Shown here piece after piece: positions 6,333 to 13,640 of a stretch of DNA of 13,640 nucleotides (position 1 is its first letter; the number at the start of each line of letters is the position of its first letter). Both the position numbers and the translations under genes were made by a program. This stretch comes from Bacillota bacterium (lineage in GTDB: Bacteria; Bacillota_C; Negativicutes; JAEYSJ01). The notes under the pieces are model-generated. The model was not told where the DNA came from. It saw nothing but the letters and a program-made list of their open reading frames with translations, and did not search any database. The stretch spans positions 1 through 13,640 of the forward strand of contig JAEYSJ010000383.1 in NCBI GenBank assembly GCA_023434855.1, written 5' to 3'.

Positions 6333-7799
6333 ATGTCAATCGATATGTACCTAATCATTTCTATCGCTCTATTCGTTATAGTATTAAGTGTTACATACGT
6401 GTATTCCAAGAATAAAAGCAGCTCTGGCGCCCAGAATATTCAAGCATTCTCTTATGACTTTGAAGCGGTCAACTCAATTTTGGCAGAAGGCAAGAGAATA
6501 CTAATTCTGGCCCCACATCAAGACGATGAGGCATTAATGTGCGCAGGAGTCATTAGCCATGCGTTACGTAATGGAGTGGAAGTAAAAATTGGTGTCATCA
6601 CCAATGGTGATAAAAAAGGTCGTAAAATCGGTCTAACTCGTATAAAAGAAACAATTAAGGCTATGGATTGTTTGGGATTAGACGGAAAGAATATAACATT
6701 CTTTGGTTACGGCAGTACAGAAATGAATGTTAAGACTAGTTTCATGTACCGGCTTTATCACGCTGACACAGATAGCACCGTAATTGCTTCGAATGTTGGA
6801 TCAGAAACTTACAGTATTCCGGATTCTCCAGAATATCACTATCAAAAATTCGGTAGTCCCGGCGCCTACAACAGATCTTCCCTCCGCGAAGATCTTAAAT
6901 TGTTTATAGCGGAATACAAACCTGATCATATTTTTACTGCATCCCTATACGATATTCATCCAGATCATTTTATTCTTTATCAATTTATTATTGAAGCAAT
7001 AATTGCCACAAAACGTACTACTCCTGCCTATTCACCTATATTACATGAATATATAATTCATTCCCATGACGGCGACGATTTTTGGCCGCTTCGAAATCAG
7101 AAAAATAATACGCCGGCGCCATTTTCCAAACCCGCTACATTTGACACTGATACTTTGTTAGACTGGGAGAAGCGAGAAATATTTACTGTACCTATTGAAA
7201 TGCAAAGTATTCCCTATTCCAAAAATAAAAAGCATGTCGTTATTAGTAAATACCGTAGTCAGCGACCCTCAGGTAATAAAAATTACTTATACTCTTATGT
7301 AAAACGTGATGAGATTTTTTGGAAAAAGGACTTCTCTAATATAGCCTTGCTTGCAAGTGTTCGTGTTTCTTCCGAGAATCTTGCAACAGATCAGCTTGGT
7401 TGTAAAGTCATTGATGGAATAAGCGAGGGCTATCCACGCTTTCCAAAAAACGAGTGGGCATCACTAGGAGAAACGGCAGGAGCCTGGATCCAATTAAATT
7501 GGTCTCAAGCCCATAACGTTAACAAAATAGTTCTGTATGACCGTCCAAATTTGAAAGATAATATAATTAGCGCCACACTGTCTTTCAGTGATGGAACTTG
7601 GATTGATACAGGTCCCCTGCCGAATAATGGCAGTAGTTATGAAATCTTATTTGCCCCTAAATCAATTAATTGGGTTAAACTAACTGTAACCAAGGCAACC
7701 GGTGAAAATGTAGGATTAAGTGAATTTGAAGTTTATCAGACTCCTGAAAATTCAAATCTTAGCTCTAATTCGCTACAGGGAGAACCATTATGCAAATAA
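6333..7799 (+). CDS. Membrane-anchored PIG-L deacetylase with C-terminal discoidin-like domain
   Basis: This 488-residue protein has three parts: one membrane segment (about 6-23), a PIG-L/LmbE metal-dependent N-deacetylase domain (about 50-300), and a F5/8 type C-like beta-sandwich (about 334-469). The deacetylase motifs are APHQDDE at 60-66, a variant of AHPDDE with Gln for Pro, and DIHPDH at 207-212; by family knowledge H62, D65 and H212 bind zinc and D64 is catalytic. Family members remove acetyl groups from GlcNAc-type sugars. The C-terminal part (VIDGISEG, AWIQLNWSQAHNVNKIVLYDR, VGLSEFEVYQ) looks like a carbohydrate-binding domain. ATG 6333 is preferred over ATG 6324 because GGAAGG ends nine bases before it but abuts the earlier ATG. 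The segment is followed by SKNK with no positive charge before it, so the side of the membrane is unclear. It overlaps the next gene by ten bases. Confidence 0.87.
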   Translation: MSIDMYLIISIALFVIVLSVTYVYSKNKSSSGAQNIQAFSYDFEAVNSILAEGKRILILAPHQDDEALMCAGVISHALRNGVEVKIGVITNGDKKGRKIGLTRIKETIKAMDCLGLDGKNITFFGYGSTEMNVKTSFMYRLYHADTDSTVIASNVGSETYSIPDSPEYHYQKFGSPGAYNRSSLREDLKLFIAEYKPDHIFTASLYDIHPDHFILYQFIIEAIIATKRTTPAYSPILHEYIIHSHDGDDFWPLRNQKNNTPAPFSKPATFDTDTLLDWEKREIFTVPIEMQSIPYSKNKKHVVISKYRSQRPSGNKNYLYSYVKRDEIFWKKDFSNIALLASVRVSSENLATDQLGCKVIDGISEGYPRFPKNEWASLGETAGAWIQLNWSQAHNVNKIVLYDRPNLKDNIISATLSFSDGTWIDTGPLPNNGSSYEILFAPKSINWVKLTVTKATGENVGLSEFEVYQTPENSNLSSNSLQGEPLCK

Positions 7800-8989
7800 A
7801 TGTTTTACATATGAGTCATTTTGAAATACGCTATGGCGCAGAGAAACAATTACTGGATTATTTGTTCCTTGCTGATCAATCTCCTAATGAGATAAGCCAT
7901 CATGTTTGCGCATTGCGGCTCAGCAGTTCAATCCACAATGAATTAAAAAGAATGAACATACCACTTTTTATTACCAAACTATGGCCATGGAACGTTGCTG
8001 AATTGCGGGCCTTTGTAAAAAAGCATAACATTCATATCTTACATGTCCACAATCAATTGCGCTTTCCGCTGCGCTCGCGAATTCTCCCAAAACTAGCAGG
8101 AATACCACTAATCTTAGAGCATGAGCATGGAATGATCTGGAATACATCCTCAACCCGGTTTATTAAATGCACGAATCATTTGGTAAATGCCAATATATGC
8201 AATTCAAATGCGGCTAAAATAATGTTAAAACATAAGTGTGATATCGATGCTCAAGTAATTTATAATGGAATTGCACTTCCGACTGAAACCAAAGACAAAC
8301 CCCAGCAATTAAAAATGAAGCTGGGCCTTCCCCCTAACACGCCAATTGCCGGTTTTGTCGGCCGGCTCAACAACCCTAAGGGATCTGAAGCATTTATCAG
8401 AATGATCCCGCTTGTAAAAAATGCCCTGCCTCAAGCAAGATTTGTTCTAGTTGGCGATGGCCCTATGCGCAGCAGTTTAGAAGCTGAAGCTAAGGATCTG
8501 AATATTCAAGATCAAGTCTTTTTTATGGGCTATCAAAAAGATGCCCATTTGTTAATGGAAGACATGGATGTGGTCGTAGTCCCTTCCTTTAGAGAAGCTT
8601 TTGGTAATGTTGTTATTGAGGCAGCTTTGGCAAAAAAACCGGTAATAGCCTCCAATGTAGATGGTTTGGCGGAAACGATTATTGACGGAGAAACCGGCTT
8701 TCTAATTGATTGTACAGAGCCAATTATATCTCGCACGAAAGGGACAAACAGGCTCCCTCAATCTGTCGTAGACGGCCGTACACATACACTTAGATCACCC
8801 TATTTACCAAATACTGCAATGCTGGCAGAAAAAGTAGCAGCATGCCTGCAAAATCCTGAAATGTCATCATTATTGGGCAGCCAGGCCTATTTACGAGCTA
8901 AAAGCTTATTTTCTTTAGAACGTTACCGCATGGATCTAGACAATAAATACCGGGAACTTGTAAGTGCGAATCAACTTTCTTCACACTAA
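7790..8989 (+). CDS. Glycosyltransferase family 4 (GT-B fold)
   Basis: The 399-residue protein is a retaining GT-B glycosyltransferase of family 4. It shows an N-terminal HMSHFEIRYGAEKQLLDYL (7-25), IGxVGRL-like GFVGRLNNPKG at 188-198, FVLVGDGPMRSSLE at 218-231, VFFMGYQKD at 243-251, and the EX7E motif FREAFGNVVIEA (E269, E277). An unusual stretch of about 32 residues (310-341) sits between GFLIDCTEP and the AMLAEKVAACLQNP helix, where relatives normally have a short PPGDP-like loop. The start ATG overlaps the stop of the PIG-L gene, so the two are likely translationally coupled and act on the same glycan. The donor and acceptor cannot be told from sequence. No membrane segment is evident; a peripheral inner-membrane position is usual for the family. 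Confidence 0.9.
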   Translation: MQINVLHMSHFEIRYGAEKQLLDYLFLADQSPNEISHHVCALRLSSSIHNELKRMNIPLFITKLWPWNVAELRAFVKKHNIHILHVHNQLRFPLRSRILPKLAGIPLILEHEHGMIWNTSSTRFIKCTNHLVNANICNSNAAKIMLKHKCDIDAQVIYNGIALPTETKDKPQQLKMKLGLPPNTPIAGFVGRLNNPKGSEAFIRMIPLVKNALPQARFVLVGDGPMRSSLEAEAKDLNIQDQVFFMGYQKDAHLLMEDMDVVVVPSFREAFGNVVIEAALAKKPVIASNVDGLAETIIDGETGFLIDCTEPIISRTKGTNRLPQSVVDGRTHTLRSPYLPNTAMLAEKVAACLQNPEMSSLLGSQAYLRAKSLFSLERYRMDLDNKYRELVSANQLSSH

Positions 8990-9015
8990 TAAGTACAATT
9001 TAATTTTTATAGAAC

Positions 9016-9047
9016 AAGGCTGCTTCAGTAATAACTGAAGCAGCCTT
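9016..9047. terminator. Bidirectional intrinsic terminator between convergent operons
   Basis: A perfect 14-bp stem, AAGGCTGCTTCAGT (9016-9029) and its complement (9034-9047), closes on a four-base loop AATA. TCTTT follows on the plus strand and TTGTTCT on the minus strand side. It lies in the 69 bases between two convergent stops, so it should end both the GT4 transcript and the GT2 transcript. Confidence 0.88.
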
Positions 9048-9058
9048 TCTTTAATCAT

Positions 9059-10021
9059 CTAAAAAAATCTCGCTATTTTCCACCATACCTCATTCCCTGA
9101 AAAAACAATTTTATATTTAAATTTATCGACCGTCTTTAAATGACTGGCATCCAGGTAAGGCAAATATATTGAGTACTCCTTATTAATCATTAATTGACGA
9201 GCCTCATCTTCGTAGCCATTCTTAATCATACGCCACAAAAATCTATATAATTTGTAGGCAATTCTCCTGTATAATATCTGCTGCAATTCTTGTTTATCGT
9301 TTTGCGAATAAGACTGTGACAAAATATATTCAGCTGCTCTTTTAAAACCATAAATAGCATGAATATGCTTCTGCCAATTCCACTTTGCTGTAATCGCCGA
9401 TCCGGTGCGAATTCGATAGACCATTAATTCCTCGGGAACAGCCTGTACCATAGCACTTGAGACTAACTTCCAAATAAATTCTTGATCCTGTCCGACAAGG
9501 CATCCCTCAGTAAACTGCAATTTAAGCCGGTCAACTAACTCTTTCTGCACTAAAATAGCTCCAATGTGAAGTTGTGTCCCGCCTTGGATAACAGGAACCA
9601 GAATATTTCCACTGGTATAAGGATAGCTGAATTTTCTTGTTAAGCCGTTAGCATAAAGATGTGTATAACCACAATATGCCATATTATTATCACTTACCTG
9701 GAAGACCGTGAGTAATTTTTCTAAAAAATCTGGTTTCCACATATCATCGCCATCAAGAAAAGTCAAATATGTTCCTGAAGCATTCAATATCCCTGTATTT
9801 CTGGCTTTTGATACACCGCCATTAGTTTGACAAATTAAGCGAAATCGATCATCATGCTGAATGAAATCCCGAATAACCTCTATTGTATTATCGATTGATC
9901 CATCATCAACAATTATTGCTTCCCAATTACTAAGTGTCTGATTCTGTATAGATTCAAGTGTTTCTTTAATAAATGGTCCCACATTATACGCCGGTATAAC
10001 TACAGATATGAGGTTATTCAT
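9059..10021 (-). CDS. Glycosyltransferase family 2 (GT-A fold)
   Basis: The 320-residue protein is a typical family 2 enzyme that moves a sugar from a nucleotide donor to a glycan acceptor on the cytoplasmic side. The N-terminus ISVVIPAYNVGPFIKETLESI (5-25), AIIVDDGSIDNT (35-46), GGVSKARNTGI (68-78) and the metal-binding FLDGDDMW (88-95, D90 and D92) are standard landmarks. GQDQEFIWKL (177-186) holds the acidic catalytic-base position, usually written ED. The C-terminal 90 residues are basic and aromatic without membrane segments. ATG 10021 has AAAGGAG eight bases upstream. It follows the phosphomannomutase gene after 37 bases and is the last gene of the minus-strand operon, which ends at the terminator at 9016-9047. 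GDP-mannose is a plausible donor given its neighbours, but this is inference. Confidence 0.92.
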   Translation of the reverse strand: MNNLISVVIPAYNVGPFIKETLESIQNQTLSNWEAIIVDDGSIDNTIEVIRDFIQHDDRFRLICQTNGGVSKARNTGILNASGTYLTFLDGDDMWKPDFLEKLLTVFQVSDNNMAYCGYTHLYANGLTRKFSYPYTSGNILVPVIQGGTQLHIGAILVQKELVDRLKLQFTEGCLVGQDQEFIWKLVSSAMVQAVPEELMVYRIRTGSAITAKWNWQKHIHAIYGFKRAAEYILSQSYSQNDKQELQQILYRRIAYKLYRFLWRMIKNGYEDEARQLMINKEYSIYLPYLDASHLKTVDKFKYKIVFSGNEVWWKIARFF

Positions 10022-10058
10022 AATTTAGCTCCTTTTAACTTCCAGTTCCGTCCGGACA

Positions 10059-11435
10059 CTATTCCTTTTTACTGAAGCGGTCTATGAAGGCCAGCAACTC
10101 GGCTGTTTTAGCCTCCATCAGCGCTGCATCCGCCCTGGCTTCCACATTCAAGCGAATAACTGGCTCTGTATTAGACATCCGTAAATTAAATCGCCATTCT
10201 TCATACTCAACACCCAGCCCGTCAGTCCGGTCAATCCGAGCAGTATCATTTACAAACTTTCTTTCTACATGCTCCAATACCTGTTTCGCATCCACCACAG
10301 TTCGATTGATCTCACCACTGCAGGGAAACTTAGCCATACGCTCATTAACTAAAACAGCTAACGATTTTCCTGTAACACACATTGACAATGCGATTAAAAG
10401 CCACGGAATCATACCACTATCACAGTAAGCAAAATCCCTAAAATAATGATGAGCCGACATTTCTCCTCCATATACGGCATCTTCATTACGCATGCGCTCT
10501 TTAATAAAGGCATGACCAGTCTTACTCTGTACTGGAATGCCGCCTAACTGCCTAACAAGCTCAATTGTATTCCAGGTTAAACGGGGATCATATATTATTT
10601 TAGCGCCAGGCTGACGATGTAAAAAAGCCTGTGCTAAGAGGCCCACAATATAGTATCCTTCGATGAAATTCCCCTCTTCATCAAATAGGAAGCAGCGATC
10701 AAAGTCTCCATCCCAGGCAATACCCAAATGCGCCCCTGTCTTACGTACAACAGCTGCTGTTGCTTCCCGATTCTCCGGCAGAAGAGGATTTGGTATTCCG
10801 TGCGGAAAAGTCCCATCAGGATGATGATAAACTTTAATCATTTCGAATGGCAAATGCTTTTCAAGGGCATCCAAAACCGGCCCGGCACAGCCGTTGCCGG
10901 CATTGACCACAATCTTTAAAGGCCGCAGATTCGAAACATCAACATAACTCATTAAATGCCGAATATAAGCATCCAAAATGGTTACTGACTGTACAGTCCC
11001 CTTTTCCCCTGGAAGCACAGGCGCAAAGGCAGCACTTACTGCCATTTCCTCAATATCTCTAAGGCCAGTATCTCCACTTATCGGCTTAGATCCAGCCTTT
11101 ACCAGTTTCAAGCCGTTATAATTCATAGGATTATGACTGGCCGTCACCATAATTCCACCATCAGTATTCAAATGAAAAGTCGCAAAATAGACCTGCTCAG
11201 TTCCGCACAGACCAATGTCAAGAACGTCACAGCCCGCATCGGTTAAGCCTTGTACCAAAGCTGCTACCAGAGAACTGCTGGAAAGTCTGACATCGCGACC
11301 GACAACAACTTTTTTAGCACCAAGAAATACCGCATATGCCCTGCCAATACGATAAACAAGTTCCTCATTCAGGTCTTCCGGCACTTTGCCGCGAATATCA
11401 TAAGCTTTAAATGCAGCCCTGCTAAAACCAGCCAT
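10059..11435 (-). CDS. manB: Phosphomannomutase/phosphoglucomutase
   Basis: This cytoplasmic alpha-D-phosphohexomutase interconverts mannose-6-phosphate and mannose-1-phosphate, and in many relatives also the glucose forms, supplying GDP-mannose or UDP-glucose synthesis. The 458 residues have all four family sites: the phosphoserine loop [13 protein letters not shown] (98-110, S100), the metal loop DGDFDR (242-247), the sugar-specificity loop GEMSAHH (324-330), and the phosphate-binding [11 protein letters not shown] (419-429). The GEMSAHHYF form is the one usual in ManB/AlgC-type enzymes. ATG 11435 has AAGGAGG about ten bases upstream. It lies between the phosphoglycerol transferase and GT2 genes. 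The partial ManC further upstream supports the mannose role. The symbol is a functional guess; the family is certain. Confidence 0.93.
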   Translation of the reverse strand: MAGFSRAAFKAYDIRGKVPEDLNEELVYRIGRAYAVFLGAKKVVVGRDVRLSSSSLVAALVQGLTDAGCDVLDIGLCGTEQVYFATFHLNTDGGIMVTASHNPMNYNGLKLVKAGSKPISGDTGLRDIEEMAVSAAFAPVLPGEKGTVQSVTILDAYIRHLMSYVDVSNLRPLKIVVNAGNGCAGPVLDALEKHLPFEMIKVYHHPDGTFPHGIPNPLLPENREATAAVVRKTGAHLGIAWDGDFDRCFLFDEEGNFIEGYYIVGLLAQAFLHRQPGAKIIYDPRLTWNTIELVRQLGGIPVQSKTGHAFIKERMRNEDAVYGGEMSAHHYFRDFAYCDSGMIPWLLIALSMCVTGKSLAVLVNERMAKFPCSGEINRTVVDAKQVLEHVERKFVNDTARIDRTDGLGVEYEEWRFNLRMSNTEPVIRLNVEARADAALMEAKTAELLAFIDRFSKKE

Positions 11436-11486
11436 AGAATATTATCCTCCTTGCTCAATCAGTTCATGTCTCGATTACGGTTACAC

Positions 11487-13460
11487 TCATTCTATGCTTT
11501 TTCCACGGGTAATTCTCCACCAGGCTATCCCGCGCTTAGCTGTTAGGTCCTGTTTTATTTTTTCCATCGCAGGCAAATCGGCTGAAGTTTGTCCCGAACT
11601 TAAAGCTTCAGCCGTACCACCACTAATTCTTCCAATCTTTTCAGGTGTAATCCATAACTGATCATTTGTGCCAAAACCTTTAGTTGTTGTTAAACTTTCT
11701 CCTACAGAGTAATAATTGAAACCGGCTGGCGCAACCAACTCAATGAGGGTTGGCATAATATCAATATGACTACCAGTTGTTTTATTAGGAAGCAACTCTT
11801 TTGTCACTCCCTGACCATAAATAACTAAAGGAACCGCATACCGTTCATATAAGGCGGGATTCGTTTCCAAGTTCACGCGGTCACCATGATCACCGGTAAT
11901 GATAAACAAACTATCAGGATATTTCTTATATACATTTTGAACAAAATCAGCCAGAACTTTATCAGCATACCAAAAGTGTCCCAGCTTCTTAATCCACTCT
12001 TGATCAGATTTTAATTTATCGGGCAATCCACTATTTATTAATTCTCCATCAAAATTCTCATTTTGTAAATTAACAGTATATGGAGGGTGGTTTGATGTAG
12101 TTAATATTACATGGAAAGTCGGTTCTTCATCCTGAATCATATTAGAAATAGCGGTTAAGAAATACTTATCTTCGCTGCCCCAGGCATTCCCGTCTTGATT
12201 CTGCAGATCACTGCAGCCCAAAAAACGGTCAAAGCCCTGAGCTAATGTAAAATCCTCCAAGCGCTGCCAAGAACTAAAACCACCATACCAAAAATATGTT
12301 TTGTAGCCAAGCTTTTTCATTTGTACCGCAAACGATGTTGCATAAGGAGCTTTATATGACTCTGCCTGATAATTAGGGGAAAGATTAATTTCCGGAAAGC
12401 CTGTGACAATACTGTTAACTGCCGGCATTGTAGATATACTAGCCGGTAAAAAAGCAGGTACATATACGGCATTGCGCTGGGCAATAATCCCCTTTAAGCC
12501 ATTAGCCAGATTTAAATCTTTGTATTGAGGCAGCAGCGGCCACTCAGCATAACTTTCTCCCAGGATTAGAAAAATATGCCGCGGTTTTTTAATTTTTGCA
12601 CCTTGAGCTTCCTTTTTCAGAAACTCTTCTATATTAGTCGTTTGAAGCGTATGACCAGCCAAATAGTTGCCATACTCATGTATTTGTTCTGTTGTAATAT
12701 TTAAGTCTTTCCCACTTTTCATTTTTGCATTAATACTGTACGCCCTATATAAGGCCTGAAAATCGTCTAATATTGCTTCATTGAGAAATTCGTCTTTACT
12801 TTTTGCCGCACTTTCCCAGCTTATTCCGCTGCCATATGTTAAGCTGCCGCCGAAGCGGGTAAATATAATAAATAACGCCATACTTAGTACTAACCCTATA
12901 CGAAAGGCATATCTTTGATGCTGTGTTGACAATTTTGGCATCCGATAGGTTCTTGTGTTTAATACTAGTTTTAAACACCAACACAAGAAACCTGCAACCA
13001 CTAACGCTGCTGCTACGCGTGCAATTAAATGATACTGTTGGATCAACGTATAAAATAAAGCAATTGTATCATCTTTTAAAATATTAAAAATAAATATACT
13101 AAAAGCCGTGTGAAATTGTTCATAGTAAGGAATTCTAACCTGAAACAATATACTAAGGACCGTTATATAAAAGCAGCCTAAGCCAAATCTTATATTTTCC
13201 AGTTTAGGCGATTTAATTATAAGACTGGCTAAAGTACAAGATATAAATGAGAATAAGGTAATAATACCTGCACTCTTCAAACTTAATCTTGTCCCATAAT
13301 ATAAAGACATGAGAATATCTTTACCGGTGGTAGTTTCGCTCAAATATTCATGTAAAATACCTATAAATACACTGCGAAATAAACAAATAACACCAAGAAT
13401 AAATAAAAATAACTTTAAATCCTGCTGTACATGCTTAAATAATTGTTCCCATCTTGGCAT
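11487..13460 (-). CDS. LtaS/MdoB-like membrane phosphoglycerol transferase (sulfatase fold)
   Basis: The 657-residue protein has five or six membrane segments in its first 205 residues (about 18-37, 62-83, 92-111, 119-140, 147-167, 187-203) and an extracytoplasmic alkaline-phosphatase/sulfatase-fold domain from about 290 to 590. Active-site landmarks are FLILGESYAEW (297-307, metal ligand E302), SISTMPAVNSIVTG (341-354, nucleophile candidate T344), FIITGDHGDR (519-528, D524 and H525) and SHIDIMPTL (564-572). Relatives make lipoteichoic acid or move phosphoglycerol or phosphoethanolamine onto glycans. In a diderm, decoration of a periplasmic or surface glycan fits better than lipoteichoic acid. 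ATG 13460 is chosen because AAAGGAG precedes it; an ATG at 13529 would add 23 residues and read through that site. It precedes phosphomannomutase by 51 bases. The exact group transferred cannot be told. Confidence 0.88.
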   Translation of the reverse strand: MPRWEQLFKHVQQDLKLFLFILGVICLFRSVFIGILHEYLSETTTGKDILMSLYYGTRLSLKSAGIITLFSFISCTLASLIIKSPKLENIRFGLGCFYITVLSILFQVRIPYYEQFHTAFSIFIFNILKDDTIALFYTLIQQYHLIARVAAALVVAGFLCWCLKLVLNTRTYRMPKLSTQHQRYAFRIGLVLSMALFIIFTRFGGSLTYGSGISWESAAKSKDEFLNEAILDDFQALYRAYSINAKMKSGKDLNITTEQIHEYGNYLAGHTLQTTNIEEFLKKEAQGAKIKKPRHIFLILGESYAEWPLLPQYKDLNLANGLKGIIAQRNAVYVPAFLPASISTMPAVNSIVTGFPEINLSPNYQAESYKAPYATSFAVQMKKLGYKTYFWYGGFSSWQRLEDFTLAQGFDRFLGCSDLQNQDGNAWGSEDKYFLTAISNMIQDEEPTFHVILTTSNHPPYTVNLQNENFDGELINSGLPDKLKSDQEWIKKLGHFWYADKVLADFVQNVYKKYPDSLFIITGDHGDRVNLETNPALYERYAVPLVIYGQGVTKELLPNKTTGSHIDIMPTLIELVAPAGFNYYSVGESLTTTKGFGTNDQLWITPEKIGRISGGTAEALSSGQTSADLPAMEKIKQDLTAKRGIAWWRITRGKSIE

Positions 13461-13495
13461 TCCCCAAAAAACTCCTTTATGATCAAATACGAAAA

Positions 13496-13504
13496 AGTAT
13501 ACCA
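13496..13504 (-). promoter_or_regulatory. Candidate extended -10 promoter inside the mannose operon
   Basis: On the minus strand TGGTATACT forms an extended -10 box (TATACT at 13501-13496, TGG at 13504-13502). Transcription would start near 13489, about 30 bases before ATG 13460. No clear -35 box is seen 16-18 bases upstream, as is common for extended -10 promoters. It would let the LtaS-like gene and its followers be expressed apart from manC. Confidence 0.35.
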
Positions 13505-13518
13505 AGCAACAAAGATAA

Positions 13519-13559
13519 GATTGCCACATTGCCCCATTGCGGGGAGCAACGCAGCAATC
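13519..13559 (-). terminator. Nested stem-loop after manC, possible attenuator or partial terminator
   Basis: An outer pair GATTGC/GCAATC (13519-13524, 13554-13559) encloses an inner GC-rich hairpin: TTGCCCC at 13529-13535 pairs with GGGG 13541-13544 and GCAA 13546-13549, with a bulged A at 13545 and a short loop. On the minus strand TTATCTTT follows. It lies 27 bases after the manC stop and just before the candidate internal promoter, so it may separate the two transcripts. The T run is weak. Confidence 0.4.
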
Positions 13560-13585
13560 CTCTACGTGAAGTATTCACCTTTTAA

Positions 13586-13640
13586 TTAAACCCGTCCATA
13601 AATATCGTCAAAGCGAACTATATCATCCTCTTCCAAATAC
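13586..13640 (-). CDS. manC: Mannose-1-phosphate guanylyltransferase, C-terminal end (ManC/WbpW type)
   Basis: Only the last 17 codons and the stop (13588-13586) are in the window; the rest lies beyond the right edge. They read YLEEDDIVRFDDIYGRV, which matches the very typical end of the cupin (mannose-6-phosphate isomerase) domain of bifunctional ManC/AlgA/WbpW proteins, where EDDIVRxxDxYGR is nearly invariant. Such enzymes make GDP-mannose from mannose-1-phosphate and GTP, and many also isomerise fructose-6-phosphate to mannose-6-phosphate. With the phosphomannomutase three genes along on the same strand it would complete the GDP-mannose route. The call rests on a short tail, so the full domain content is unknown. 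Confidence 0.72.
   Translation of the reverse strand, partial: YLEEDDIVRFDDIYGRV

Noticed and set aside
10084..10428. Open frame of 114 codons on the plus strand
   Set aside because: It lies antisense inside the phosphomannomutase gene, which has full motifs; the product is low-complexity Ser/Thr-rich.
13322..13332. Second copy of TACCGGTGGTA, also found at 5182-5192
   Set aside because: It lies inside the LtaS-like coding region in a Thr-Thr-Gly codon run; a shared 11-mer is most simply chance.
13461..13529. Earlier ATG for the LtaS-like gene
   Set aside because: It would translate through the AAAGGAG site that serves ATG 13460, has no ribosome site of its own, and adds residues without family support.

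Overview
The window reads as chromosomal DNA of a diderm Bacillota, most likely a Negativicute of the Sporomusaceae type (Sporomusa/Pelosinus-like). This is inferred from strong AAGGAGG-type ribosome binding sites and low to moderate GC, combined with LPS-type envelope genes: a family 9 heptosyltransferase, a WaaP/Kdo-kinase-like protein and an outer-membrane-like secreted protein. No rRNA, tRNA, CRISPR array, insertion sequence or phage gene was seen.

Layout. (1) Positions 1-1857, minus strand: glucose-6-phosphate isomerase (pgi), followed by a secreted protein that runs off the left edge. (2) Positions 2017-4148, plus strand: a YdcF/DUF218 membrane protein and two tandem paralogous multi-pass membrane proteins of unknown function, closed by a large stem-loop. 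(3) Positions 4223-5122, plus strand: a regulatory region rich in inverted repeats and a very AT-rich WaaP/lipopolysaccharide-kinase-like gene, followed by a perfect 20-bp inverted repeat. (4) Positions 5168-8989, plus strand: a promoter, a structured mRNA leader and a tight three-gene cluster: GT9 glycosyltransferase, membrane-anchored PIG-L deacetylase with a discoidin-like C-terminal domain, and GT4 glycosyltransferase. (5) A bidirectional terminator at 9016-9047. (6) Positions 13640-9059, minus strand: the end of mannose-1-phosphate guanylyltransferase (manC type), an LtaS/MdoB-like phosphoglycerol transferase, phosphomannomutase/phosphoglucomutase, and a GT2 glycosyltransferase.

How the genes fit together. 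Pgi supplies or removes fructose-6-phosphate. Phosphomannomutase and ManC would turn mannose-6-phosphate into GDP-mannose. The GT2, GT4 and GT9 enzymes would build a surface glycan (LPS core or another cell-surface polysaccharide). The PIG-L protein could remove N-acetyl groups, the LtaS-like protein could add phosphoglycerol-type groups, and the WaaP-like kinase could phosphorylate sugar residues. The locus therefore looks like an envelope-glycan assembly and decoration region; this pathway is inferred from families and synteny, not shown by the sequence.

The items most worth a second look are the leader RNA at 5209-5275, where a stem competes with an anti-Shine-Dalgarno pairing; the tandem membrane paralogs with invariant charged residues; the PIG-L/discoidin fusion with ambiguous topology; and the stacked inverted repeats around the AT-rich kinase gene.
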